Positions 1-6,900 of a stretch of DNA of 7,553 nucleotides are shown piece by piece. The notes under the pieces are model-generated. The model was not told where the DNA came from. It saw only the letters and a program-made list of their open reading frames with translations, and ran no database searches. The first letter of the stretch is position 1. Each line of letters opens with the position of its first letter. Origin of the DNA: Acidimicrobiia bacterium. Lineage in GTDB: Bacteria; Actinomycetota; Acidimicrobiia; IMCC26256; JAENVU01. The position numbers and the translations under genes were made by a program. Where the stretch lies: assembly GCA_025357995.1 (NCBI GenBank), contig JANYLF010000247.1, forward strand, positions 1-7,553. The letters run 5' to 3'.

Positions 1-1361
1 ACCGCGGCGATCACTTCGCCGATGCGGGCGTCGGAATCGCGGATGGACGCAGCGGCGATCTCCGAGTGCGGGCCACCTTCGTGCATCGCCGTGTCGGTCA
101 ACGTGAAGTTCACCCACATGAAACGCGGCAGCGGATACGACACGTCTCGGTAGCTCCCACTGAGGATGCCCACCGCCTGCTCCACGCACATGTGGTCCAC
201 AATCGTGGACCACGAGTAGTCCTTCGACGGTCGCACGAACCGCTCGGTCGAATGCGGCAGGCCGATCGGATCGTTGGGGATCGGCGGAACCTCACCGCGG
301 CGGAAGAAGTCGAACGTGGAGTAGTTCGCATCCACGTCGCACGGTTCGTTGCACGACGCGGTGAACGCGTCGGACCACGTGCGGTGGATCGCGGTGTGGA
401 TCGATTCGGTACCGGCCGCGAGCGTGTCCATCGCCTGGGGCCAGGTGGCGCTGGAGTTGGTGATGATCTGCTTGCCCTGCGCACGGTCCCACCATGCGTT
501 GTTCAAGATGCCGTGATGACCCGGATGACGACCCGTGATGATCGACGTGTGATTTGCCAGCGTGATCGTGGGCAGGCTCGCCATCGCACCGTGTTGGTAC
601 GAGGTGCCCATCGCCATGAGCCGCGCCACGTTGGGCGCTTCGCCGCTCGCCGCCATGTCGTACAAGACGTTGGGGTTGGTGCCGTCGAACAGGAAACCGA
701 TCACGTGTTTCGGACGTCCCGCGTCGATGTCGAGCACGTCGAAGCGAACCTCGCCGTCTTGGCCCGCGAGGTAGGTGCCGTCGGCGTGCGGCGCGGCGCC
801 GAGCAGGTGGAGGATCGTGGGCGCGACATCGACGAGTCGACCGCTGCGCGCCACCAGGCCGTCGTTGCGCACGCCTTTGCCCGCGATCACGAACGGCGCG
901 CGGGCCTGCACTACGCCGAGCGATCCGTGCTCGCCCCGATGACCGCCTTGGTCTTCCCAGTTGTGGGCCGACGAGTGGATCACGCACAGGTCCGGCGCCG
1001 ACGGGTGATCGAAGAGCTGAGCGATGGTGTCGTAGGCATGCGGGTAGGCATTGACGGTGCGGTGCGGATAGGCGTTGGCGCGCTCGTCGGCGAGCGGCGC
1101 GAACTTCTCGGTCGACTGATCGGCGAGCGGGTCGGTGCCGGTAGATCCCAGACGCTCGTACGACTCGTCGCCCGTGCCGGGCCCGGTCCGGCGGAACGTG
1201 ACCGAGCCGTCGTGAGTGCGGGCCTCGTAGTGATCGCCGTGACTCATCACGACCATGTCGACAATGGGCTCGAGTGACGAGTCGAGCAGGATCTCGAGCG
1301 CGCGGTCGGCGTCGGCCTCGTGCTCGGGCGCGATGTGGTGGGTGGCAGTCGGAGGAGTCAC
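1..1361 (-). CDS. Alkaline phosphatase superfamily protein (phosphodiesterase/nucleotide pyrophosphatase-like), 3' end outside window
   Basis: An uninterrupted minus-strand frame of 453 codons has no stop before the left edge. Family signatures are clear. FLFDGTNP carries a metal-ligand Asp (about residue 226). LPTITLANHTS carries the nucleophile Thr (about 267) and is followed by TGRHPGHHGILNN. LTDTAMHEGGPHS supplies an Asp/His pair (423 and 427, the D-x3-H spacing of nucleotide pyrophosphatases). GGHRGEHGS (His about 145) followed by APFVIAGKGV and VDVAPTILHLLG looks like the block that normally ends such enzymes, yet here it comes first. The usual S/A-D-H-G block is not seen and would lie beyond position 1. 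Inference: a Zn-dependent phosphomonoesterase or phosphodiesterase with unknown substrate. No signal peptide or membrane segment is visible at the N terminus, so it is probably cytoplasmic. The GTG start is chosen because the protein begins there with a plausible leader, but the nearest purine-rich stretch (GGGGAGAGG) is about 18 bases upstream. The frame stays open upstream, so the start is uncertain. The gene is transcribed divergently from rplM. Confidence 0.85.
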   Translation of the reverse strand, partial: MTPPTATHHIAPEHEADADRALEILLDSSLEPIVDMVVMSHGDHYEARTHDGSVTFRRTGPGTGDESYERLGSTGTDPLADQSTEKFAPLADERANAYPHRTVNAYPHAYDTIAQLFDHPSAPDLCVIHSSAHNWEDQGGHRGEHGSLGVVQARAPFVIAGKGVRNDGLVARSGRLVDVAPTILHLLGAAPHADGTYLAGQDGEVRFDVLDIDAGRPKHVIGFLFDGTNPNVLYDMAASGEAPNVARLMAMGTSYQHGAMASLPTITLANHTSIITGRHPGHHGILNNAWWDRAQGKQIITNSSATWPQAMDTLAAGTESIHTAIHRTWSDAFTASCNEPCDVDANYSTFDFFRRGEVPPIPNDPIGLPHSTERFVRPSKDYSWSTIVDHMCVEQAVGILSGSYRDVSYPLPRFMWVNFTLTDTAMHEGGPHSEIAAASIRDSDARIGEVIAA

Positions 1362-1434
1362 GCCCGCAGCGTACCGACGCCTCTCCCCGTCCGGCTTCTG
1401 TGTCGCGGACGGGCTGCTGGGGCGACCCAATTGC

Positions 1435-1466
1435 GACGCGAAACGGTCGGGAGCGGCGCGAAATGG
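1435..1466. repeat. Direct repeat pair with 20-bp period in the divergent intergenic region
   Basis: GACGCGAAACGG (1435-1446) and GGCGCGAAATGG (1455-1466) share 10 of 12 bases, including an identical CGCGAAA core. Their starts are exactly 20 bp apart, close to two helical turns. They lie between the phosphatase start and the candidate rplM promoter. A same-face tandem binding site for a regulator is possible, but in DNA this GC-rich a chance match cannot be excluded. Confidence 0.3.
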
Positions 1467-1481
1467 AGGGTTGGGGCACGC

Positions 1482-1511
1482 TTGGCCCGGAATGACGGGC
1501 GCGAGTAGTCT
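1482..1511 (+). promoter_or_regulatory. Candidate housekeeping promoter for the rplM operon
   Basis: TTGGCC (1482-1487) and TAGTCT (1506-1511) are separated by 18 bp and fit a primary sigma factor promoter of the actinobacterial TANNNT type. Transcription would begin near 1518, leaving a leader of about 70 bases before the rplM GTG. An inverted repeat, GCCCG-GAATGA-CGGGC (1485-1500), overlaps the -35 end and the spacer and could be an operator. This is a reading by eye only; no transcription start is known. Confidence 0.4.
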
Positions 1512-1544
1512 CCTGACCCTTGTGCGTGGCCCTCGTGGTCGCGC

Positions 1545-1566
1545 GCGCCCGGGGGTCCTCGGGCGC
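1545..1566 (+). promoter_or_regulatory. GC-rich hairpin in the rplM leader
   Basis: GCGCCCG (1545-1551) and CGGGCGC (1560-1566) are perfect 7-bp complements around an 8-base loop (GGGGTCCT). The stem ends 24 bases before the rplM start and is not followed by a T run, so it is not a classical terminator. Ribosomal protein leaders are often autoregulated, and L13 is known to repress its own operon in some bacteria, so a leader control element is possible. The role here is inference. Confidence 0.35.
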
Positions 1567-1590
1567 AGTATCGACATAGAGAGTGGATCT

Positions 1591-2043
1591 GTGCGCACCT
1601 TCCATCCCAAAGAGTCGGATATTCATCACGGCTGGCACGTGATCGACGCCGAAGGCATCGTGCTCGGCCGCCTGGCCACCGAGATCGCCGGCCTGCTGCG
1701 CGGCAAGCACAAGCCCACGTTCGCCCCGAACGTGGACGGCGGCGACCACGTGATCGTGATCAACGCATCGAAGCTCGACATTTCGCTGCGCAAGTCTTCG
1801 GACAAGCTCTACTACCGCCACTCCGGCTACCCCGGCGGCATCCGCTCGGAGTCACTCGGCCAGCTCATCGGCCGCAACCCGGAGCGCGTGATCAAGCTCG
1901 CGGTCCGCGGCATGCTGCCGAAGAGTCGCCTCGGCCGTGCGCAGTTGAAGAAGCTGCGCGTCTACTCCGGCCCCACCCACCCGCACGCCGCGCAGGAACC
2001 GCAGACGCGGGTCCTCACCAACTCGTCGAGGACCGCCAAGTGA
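1591..2043 (+). CDS. rplM: 50S ribosomal protein L13
   Basis: This gene encodes a 150-residue protein of the large ribosomal subunit that binds 23S rRNA early in assembly. Recognisable family blocks, in order, are the N-terminal MRTFxPK-like start, HGWHVIDAEGIVLGRLAT, LLRGKHKPTFAP, the RHSGYPGG signature (residues 76-83), GMLPKSRLGR and the C-terminal VYSGPTHPHAAQEPQ. The length is normal for actinobacterial L13 (about 147 residues). The GTG at 1591 is chosen because translation from it gives the expected N terminus. The same frame is open far upstream, but that extension has no L13 character. Only a weak purine stretch (GAGAGTGG) precedes it. It overlaps rpsI by four bases, the usual coupled L13-S9 arrangement, and is probably the first gene of an operon continuing into glmM. 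Confidence 0.97.
   Translation: MRTFHPKESDIHHGWHVIDAEGIVLGRLATEIAGLLRGKHKPTFAPNVDGGDHVIVINASKLDISLRKSSDKLYYRHSGYPGGIRSESLGQLIGRNPERVIKLAVRGMLPKSRLGRAQLKKLRVYSGPTHPHAAQEPQTRVLTNSSRTAK
2028..2032 (+). promoter_or_regulatory. Shine-Dalgarno sequence for rpsI
   Basis: GAGGA lies inside the end of rplM, seven bases before the GTG at 2040. It supports that start and translational coupling through the GTGA overlap. Confidence 0.6.
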
Positions 2044-2432
2044 GCAAGCCACTCATCCAGACCACCGGCCGACGCAAAGAAGCGGTTGCCCGTGTGCGCT
2101 TTCGTCCCGGCACCGGCAAGATCGTGGTCAACGGTCGTGAGTTCGAGCAGTACTTCCACATCGCCACGCACCGCATGGCGGCGACCGAAGGTCTGCGCAT
2201 CACCCAGACCGCCGACGTGTACGACGTCGACGCCACGATCCGCGGCGGCGGAACGACCGGTCAAGCCGGTGCGTTGAGTTTGGGGATTGCGCGTGCACTC
2301 GTTTCGCTCGACCCCGAAGCGCGCCCGGGCTTGAAGAAGGCCGGCCTCCTCACGCGTGACGCGCGGGAGAAGGAGCGGCGCAAATATGGGCTCAAGAAGG
2401 CCCGCAAGGCGCCGCAGTACTCCAAGCGGTAG
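2040..2432 (+). CDS. rpsI: 30S ribosomal protein S9
   Basis: This gene encodes a 130-residue small-subunit protein whose C-terminal tail reaches the tRNA anticodon region of the P site. Visible signatures are TTGRRKEAVARVR near the N terminus, GTGKIVVNGRE, the GGGTTGQAGALSLGIARAL segment, and the basic tail KKAGLLTRDAREKERRKYGLKKARKAPQYSKR in which the universal C-terminal SKR is intact (residues 128-130). The length matches bacterial S9 (about 130). Translation starts at a GTG whose last two bases are the first two of the rplM TGA stop, which couples synthesis of the two proteins. Many actinobacterial S9 proteins carry an acidic N-terminal extension; it is absent here. Confidence 0.97.
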   Translation: MSKPLIQTTGRRKEAVARVRFRPGTGKIVVNGREFEQYFHIATHRMAATEGLRITQTADVYDVDATIRGGGTTGQAGALSLGIARALVSLDPEARPGLKKAGLLTRDAREKERRKYGLKKARKAPQYSKR

Positions 2433-2434
2433 CC

Positions 2435-2450
2435 GCGCGTTCGGTCGCGC
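2435..2450 (+). other. Small hairpin between rpsI stop and glmM start
   Basis: GCGCG (2435-2439) and CGCGC (2446-2450) pair around the loop TTCGGT and fill most of the 21-bp gap. There is no T run, so it is unlikely to terminate transcription. It ends three bases before the glmM ATG, where no Shine-Dalgarno sequence is seen. It could affect glmM translation or mRNA processing, or be a by-product of GC-rich sequence. Confidence 0.25.
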
Positions 2451-2453
2451 ACC

Positions 2454-3794
2454 ATGGCGCCCCACTTCGGTACCGATGGCATCCGCGGCGTCGCGGGTAC
2501 GGAAATCACCGTTGAACTCGTGCACGCGCTCGGTCTGGCCGCGGTGCAAGCGCTCGGCGCGGATGTGCCGTTCCTGATTGCGCGGGATACCCGGGAATCC
2601 GGACCCATGCTCGAAGAAGCGCTGGTCAACGGCATTGTGGAGGCGGGCGGAGCCGTTCGCATCCTGGGTGTTCTGCCCACGCCGGGACTGGCCGCGGCGT
2701 GCGCCGCGGCGGACGCCGCGGGAGCGATGATCTCCGCGAGCCACAACCCGTATGCCGACAACGGGGTGAAGCTCTTCGAGCCCGGCGGGCGCAAGTTACG
2801 CGACGACACCGAAGCCGCGGTCGAAGCCGCGCTGCACCACATCGTCGACGGCGCGGCCTCTGGCGCAGCGAGCGTGCCGGGCACCGCCATACACGTGGAC
2901 GGCGCGGTCGACGCGTACGTCGCGCACCTCGTCGAGGCGGTCGGCGGCGGAACTCCGTTCGCGGGCGTGCGCGTGGTGATCGACTGCGCGAACGGAGCGG
3001 CGTCGCTCGCCGCGCCGCTCGCCTTGCGTGCATTGGGTGCGACCGTCGACGTGCTCAGCGCGGAACCCGACGGAACCAACATCAATGCCGACTGTGGGAC
3101 CACGCACCCCGATGTGCTCGCGCGTGAGGTGATCACGCGCGGCGCCGACGCCGGACTCGCGCTCGACGGCGACGCTGATCGCGTGGTTGCGATCGATGCG
3201 ACGGGTGCGATCGTCGACGGCGATCACATCCTGGCGATCCTCGCCGTCGATCTCGACGGCCGCGGTCAACTGCGCAACCGAGCCATCGCCACCACGGTGA
3301 TGGCGAACCTGGGTCTCATCCGCGCGCTCAAACCGCGCGGTATCGACGTGATCGTCACGCCCGTCGGCGACCGCCATGTGATCGCGGCGATGGAGGACCA
3401 CGACCTCGTGCTGGGCGGCGAGCAGTCGGGCCACGTGATCGTGTCCGAGCACGGTGTGACCGGCGACGGTCCGCTCACCGGGATCCTCCTCCTCGACGCC
3501 ATGGTGCGCGCCGGCCGGACGCTGCGCGAACTTGCCGATGTCGTCACGAAGTATCCGCAGGTTCTGCGCAACGTGCGGGTGACCGATCGCAACGGGCTCG
3601 AAGCCGCGACGAGCTTCTGGGACGCGGTGCGTGGCGCCGAGGCCGAGTTGGGTGCGGAAGGCCGCGTGCTCGTGCGGCCGAGCGGGACCGAACCGGTCGT
3701 CCGGGTGATGGTGGAAGCCGCCGACGAAGCGACCGCGCAACGCATCGCCGAAGGCTTGGGCGCGGCGTTGATGGCGGTCCTCGGCGGCGTCTGA
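2454..3794 (+). CDS. glmM: Phosphoglucosamine mutase
   Basis: GlmM interconverts glucosamine-6-phosphate and glucosamine-1-phosphate in the cytoplasm, the step between GlmS and GlmU on the route to UDP-GlcNAc for peptidoglycan. The protein is 446 residues, as expected (E. coli about 445). All four active-site blocks of the alpha-D-phosphohexomutase family are present. The catalytic phosphoserine loop is ISASHNPYADNGVKLF with Ser about 96. The Mg-binding loop is DGDADRV with Asp 238, 240 and 242. The sugar-binding loop is GEQSGH (323-327). The phosphate-binding loop is RPSGTEPVVRV (408 onward). The N-terminal FGTDGIRGVAG confirms the ATG start. The ISASHNP loop and total length point to GlmM rather than a phosphomannomutase, as does the neighbouring glmS. 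It follows rpsI by 21 bp with no obvious ribosome-binding site, and is probably co-transcribed. Confidence 0.96.
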   Translation: MAPHFGTDGIRGVAGTEITVELVHALGLAAVQALGADVPFLIARDTRESGPMLEEALVNGIVEAGGAVRILGVLPTPGLAAACAAADAAGAMISASHNPYADNGVKLFEPGGRKLRDDTEAAVEAALHHIVDGAASGAASVPGTAIHVDGAVDAYVAHLVEAVGGGTPFAGVRVVIDCANGAASLAAPLALRALGATVDVLSAEPDGTNINADCGTTHPDVLAREVITRGADAGLALDGDADRVVAIDATGAIVDGDHILAILAVDLDGRGQLRNRAIATTVMANLGLIRALKPRGIDVIVTPVGDRHVIAAMEDHDLVLGGEQSGHVIVSEHGVTGDGPLTGILLLDAMVRAGRTLRELADVVTKYPQVLRNVRVTDRNGLEAATSFWDAVRGAEAELGAEGRVLVRPSGTEPVVRVMVEAADEATAQRIAEGLGAALMAVLGGV

Positions 3795-3816
3795 GTTCGT
3801 CCAAAAGTGGCGCCGA

Positions 3817-3831
3817 CGGGCGTCTCGCCCG
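3817..3831 (+). other. Hairpin in the glmM-glmS gap
   Basis: CGGGCG (3817-3822) and CGCCCG (3826-3831) form a perfect 6-bp stem with the tight loop TCT, 22 bases past the glmM stop. No T tract follows, so it may be a weak or factor-dependent attenuation point, or a 3'-end stabiliser for the upstream mRNA. The rest of the 123-bp gap shows no gene; its distal end holds the promoter candidate listed next. Confidence 0.3.
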
Positions 3832-3901
3832 GGCCCCCGGAATCCGCGGTGCGGTGGAAGTGCTCGTCGTTCCCCCGGAACCGATCAAACCGGCGTCGCA
3901 G

Positions 3902-3907
3902 TAGACT
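3902..3907 (+). promoter_or_regulatory. Candidate -10 element for glmS, possibly giving a leaderless mRNA
   Basis: TAGACT is a good TANNNT -10 hexamer. Its last base is only 10 bases before the glmS ATG, so a transcript starting 6-7 bases downstream would have about 4 untranslated bases. No convincing -35 is seen 16-19 bp upstream, as is common in actinobacteria. The only Shine-Dalgarno-like bases before the ATG are GGGG at 3908-3911. Leaderless transcripts are frequent in actinobacteria; its use here is inference. Confidence 0.4.
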
Positions 3908-3917
3908 GGGGCGCCTC

Positions 3918-6900
3918 ATGTGCGGCATCGTGGCGGTCCTGCGCCGACCTTCCGACCGGACTCCGCCTGACCTCTCCGGTTTGGTCGATCTCCTCGCGGC
4001 GGCGACCGCCGACCTGGCCCGGGGGGCCGCGTCCGAGGCGACGCGAGTCGAGGACTTCCGCGCGGCCGCATCCCATCTGGGGACGGTCGATGCCGCGTTG
4101 CGGGGCAGCCCCGGAGTGCGGGCGCTGCTTTCCGACACCGCGGGGCGGTCTCGGCTGGTCTCGGAGCTGGACCGCCAGGATGCGATCGTCGTCGAGTTCG
4201 AGGCCGGCCTCGACGACGAGCTCGCGGTCGTGCCGGCTGCGGTCGAGCAGCTCAACTCCGCGTTGTCCGAGATCAAGGATCGGCTGTGGGCGCTCCGGCG
4301 CGATCGACTCCGTACCGCGGATGCCGTGGCCGGCCTCGCGGGCGACGTGCGGTCCACGGGCGCGATCGACGGGTTCCTCTCCGTGCAGGTCGCGTTGGCC
4401 GCCATCGATCGCCTCGAAGTGCGCGGCCGCGACTCGGCCGGCGTGGAGATCGTCGTCCGCGACTTCGCTCTCGATCTCGGTGACGCCGCGGTGCTCGAAC
4501 AATTCGCGCGCCGCGCCGACGGATTGCATCGCGATCGCACGCTGCGCATGGTCGACGGCGCGATCTGCTTCGTGTACAAGGCGGCCGCAGAGATCGGTGA
4601 GCTCGGCGACAACGTTGCCCATTTACGTGCCGCGATCGCCGGCGACGATCTGCTCCGCGCCGCGCTCGCGAACGAAATCGCGAGCGTGGTGGTGCTGAGC
4701 CATACGCGGTGGGCGAGCGTGGGGATCATCTCGGAAGCCAACGCGCACCCGCTGGACCACGAGGAGATCGGCCGCGACAGTTTGGTCTACTCCGCCGCGG
4801 CGCTGAACGGTGATGTCGACAACTACGCGGAGTTGGTCGGGCTTCACCGGTTGGCCATCGCGCCGGAGATCACCACCGACGCCAAGGTGATTCCCGCGCT
4901 CATCTCGCGCGGTATCGATGCCGGGCTCTCACCGATGGCGGCGTTCCGCGAGGCCGTCGCGGGCTTCGAGGGTTCGGTCGCGATCGGTGCGCACACGAGC
5001 GCCGCGCCCGGCCGGGTGTTTCTCGCACTGCGCGGGAGTGGTCAGGGCCTCTACGTAGGACTCGCGGAAGACGCGTTCGTGGTAGCGAGCGAACCGTACG
5101 GGCTGGTGGAGGAGACCCAGACCTATCTGCGCCTCGACGGTGAGACCGCGGCCAATCCCGACAACCCGGGCGGCAGCCGCGGCCAGATCGTGGTCCTCGA
5201 CGCGGCGCACGCGGGAACCATCGCGGGGCTCGAACGCTTCTCCTACGACGGCACGGCGGTTCCCGTGGTGGAGGCCGACTTCGCCCACGCCGAAATCACG
5301 ACGCGAGACATCGACCGCGGCGAGTTCCCGCACTACCTCTTCAAGGAGATCACCGAAGCGCCGTCTTCGTTCCGCAAGACCCTCCGAGGCAAGATCGTGG
5401 AGCGAGACGGTCGGCTGCACGTGGAGCTCGGAACCGAGACGATTCCTGGCGAGCTGCGAGAACGGATCCAGTCCGGCGCGATTCGTCGCGTGATCGTGAT
5501 CGGGCAGGGGACCGCCGCGGTTGCGGGTCAGAGTCTCGCGGCCGCGTTGGCCGACGCGGTCGGGCCGATGCATTCGCTCCGCGTGACGGCGATGCTCGCC
5601 ACCGAACTCTCCGGGTTCGGTCTCTCCAACGACATGAGCGACGCGTTGGTCGTCGCGATTTCGCAGAGTGGCACGACGACCGATACCAACACGACGGTCG
5701 ACTTGGCTCGCGGGCGCGGCGCGGCGGTGATCGCGATCGTGAACCGTCGCAACAGCGACCTCGTCGATCGTTCCGACGGTGTGCTGTACACCTCGGACGG
5801 CCGCGACGTCGAGATGAGTGTGGCGTCCACGAAGGCGTTCTACGCACAAGTGGCCGCGGGGTTCCTCCTGGCGGAGGCGTTGGCCGAGGCGTTCGGCGCA
5901 CCGGCCGCGAGCGACGAGCTCCTCCATGGCCTGCGCGCCTTGCCCGATGCCATGCGCGTCGTCATCGACCGGCGCGAGGAGATTGCGCGGGCCGCATGGC
6001 GTCACGCTCCCTCGCGCCGCTACTGGGCGGTCGTGGGCAACGGCGCGAATCGCATCGCCGCGCACGAAGTACGTATCAAGCTCTCGGAACTCTGTTACAA
6101 GTCGATCGCGTGCGACGGCACGGAAGACAAGAAGCACATCGACCTGTCGTCGGAGCCGCTGATCCTCGTGTGCGGCGCCGGACTCACGGGATCGACCGCC
6201 GACGACGTGGCCAAAGAGCTCGCGATCTACCGCGCGCACAGTGCCGCCGCGATCGCGATCGTGAGCGAAGACGACGACCGCTACGGCGCGGCGATCGATC
6301 TCGTGCGCGTGCCGCGAGTGCACCCGCGGCTCGGGTTCGTGCTCAGCGCGATGGCCGGCCACCTCTTCGGCTACGAAGCCGCGCTGGCGATCGACGCGTC
6401 GGCGCGACCGCTGCGCGAAGCCCGCGCGATCATCGAAGCGACACCGGTGGAGCAGGACTTGGCGCCACTGTCGCACCAGCTCGCGGGCCTCGCATCGAGC
6501 TACTTCGACGGTTTGCGGACCGGTTCGTACGACGGCTCGCTCGAAGCCGGGACCGCGGTACGGTTAGCTTCCGTCTTCCGTTACGCAGCGGGCATCGCTC
6601 CGCTCGACCTCTACAGCGCCGAGCACGGCACGCTCGGGACTCCGACGACGATCGTCGCCGATCTGAACGTTGCCCTCACGGAAGCAATCGAACAACTCAC
6701 CCGCCCCGTCGACGCCATCAAGCATCAGGCCAAGACCGTCACCGTGGGGATCTCGCGCTCGGACGAGACCTTGCTCCAGGTGCCTCTCGTGCAGGCCGTG
6801 CTCAGCGCCGGAACACCGCGAGACGGGCTCACCTACAAGATCCTGCGCACGCTCGTGGACCTCGATTCCGCGGTCGCGCGGGTGAGTGGATTCACCCGGT

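Noticed and set aside
66..1277. Plus-strand open frame of 403 codons
   Set aside because: It is antisense to the phosphatase gene. Its translation is Arg/Val/His-rich with no recognisable motif, while the opposite strand gives clear active-site blocks.
1255..1590. N-terminal extension of rplM from an upstream ATG
   Set aside because: L13 homology begins at the GTG at 1591. The upstream part overlaps the promoter region and the divergent gene.
292..1821. Minus-strand open frame of 509 codons
   Set aside because: It spans the intergenic region and runs antisense into rplM. Its product is low-complexity and Arg-rich, a frame shadow typical of GC-rich DNA.
3817..3831. Rho-independent terminator after glmM
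   Set aside because: The stem is only 6 bp and no T tract follows it.
3807..3917. N-terminal extension of glmS from GTG 3807
   Set aside because: The enzyme needs Cys as residue 2 after Met removal. MCGIV at 3918 satisfies this, and the upstream residues are Pro/Arg/Ser-rich without similarity.
3266..4741. Minus-strand open frame of 491 codons
   Set aside because: It is antisense to glmM and glmS. The Ser/Arg/Ala-rich translation shows no domain.
4929..6476. Minus-strand open frame of 515 codons
   Set aside because: It is antisense to the conserved SIS domains of glmS. Its Arg/His/Val-rich product looks like a mirror of GC-rich codons.
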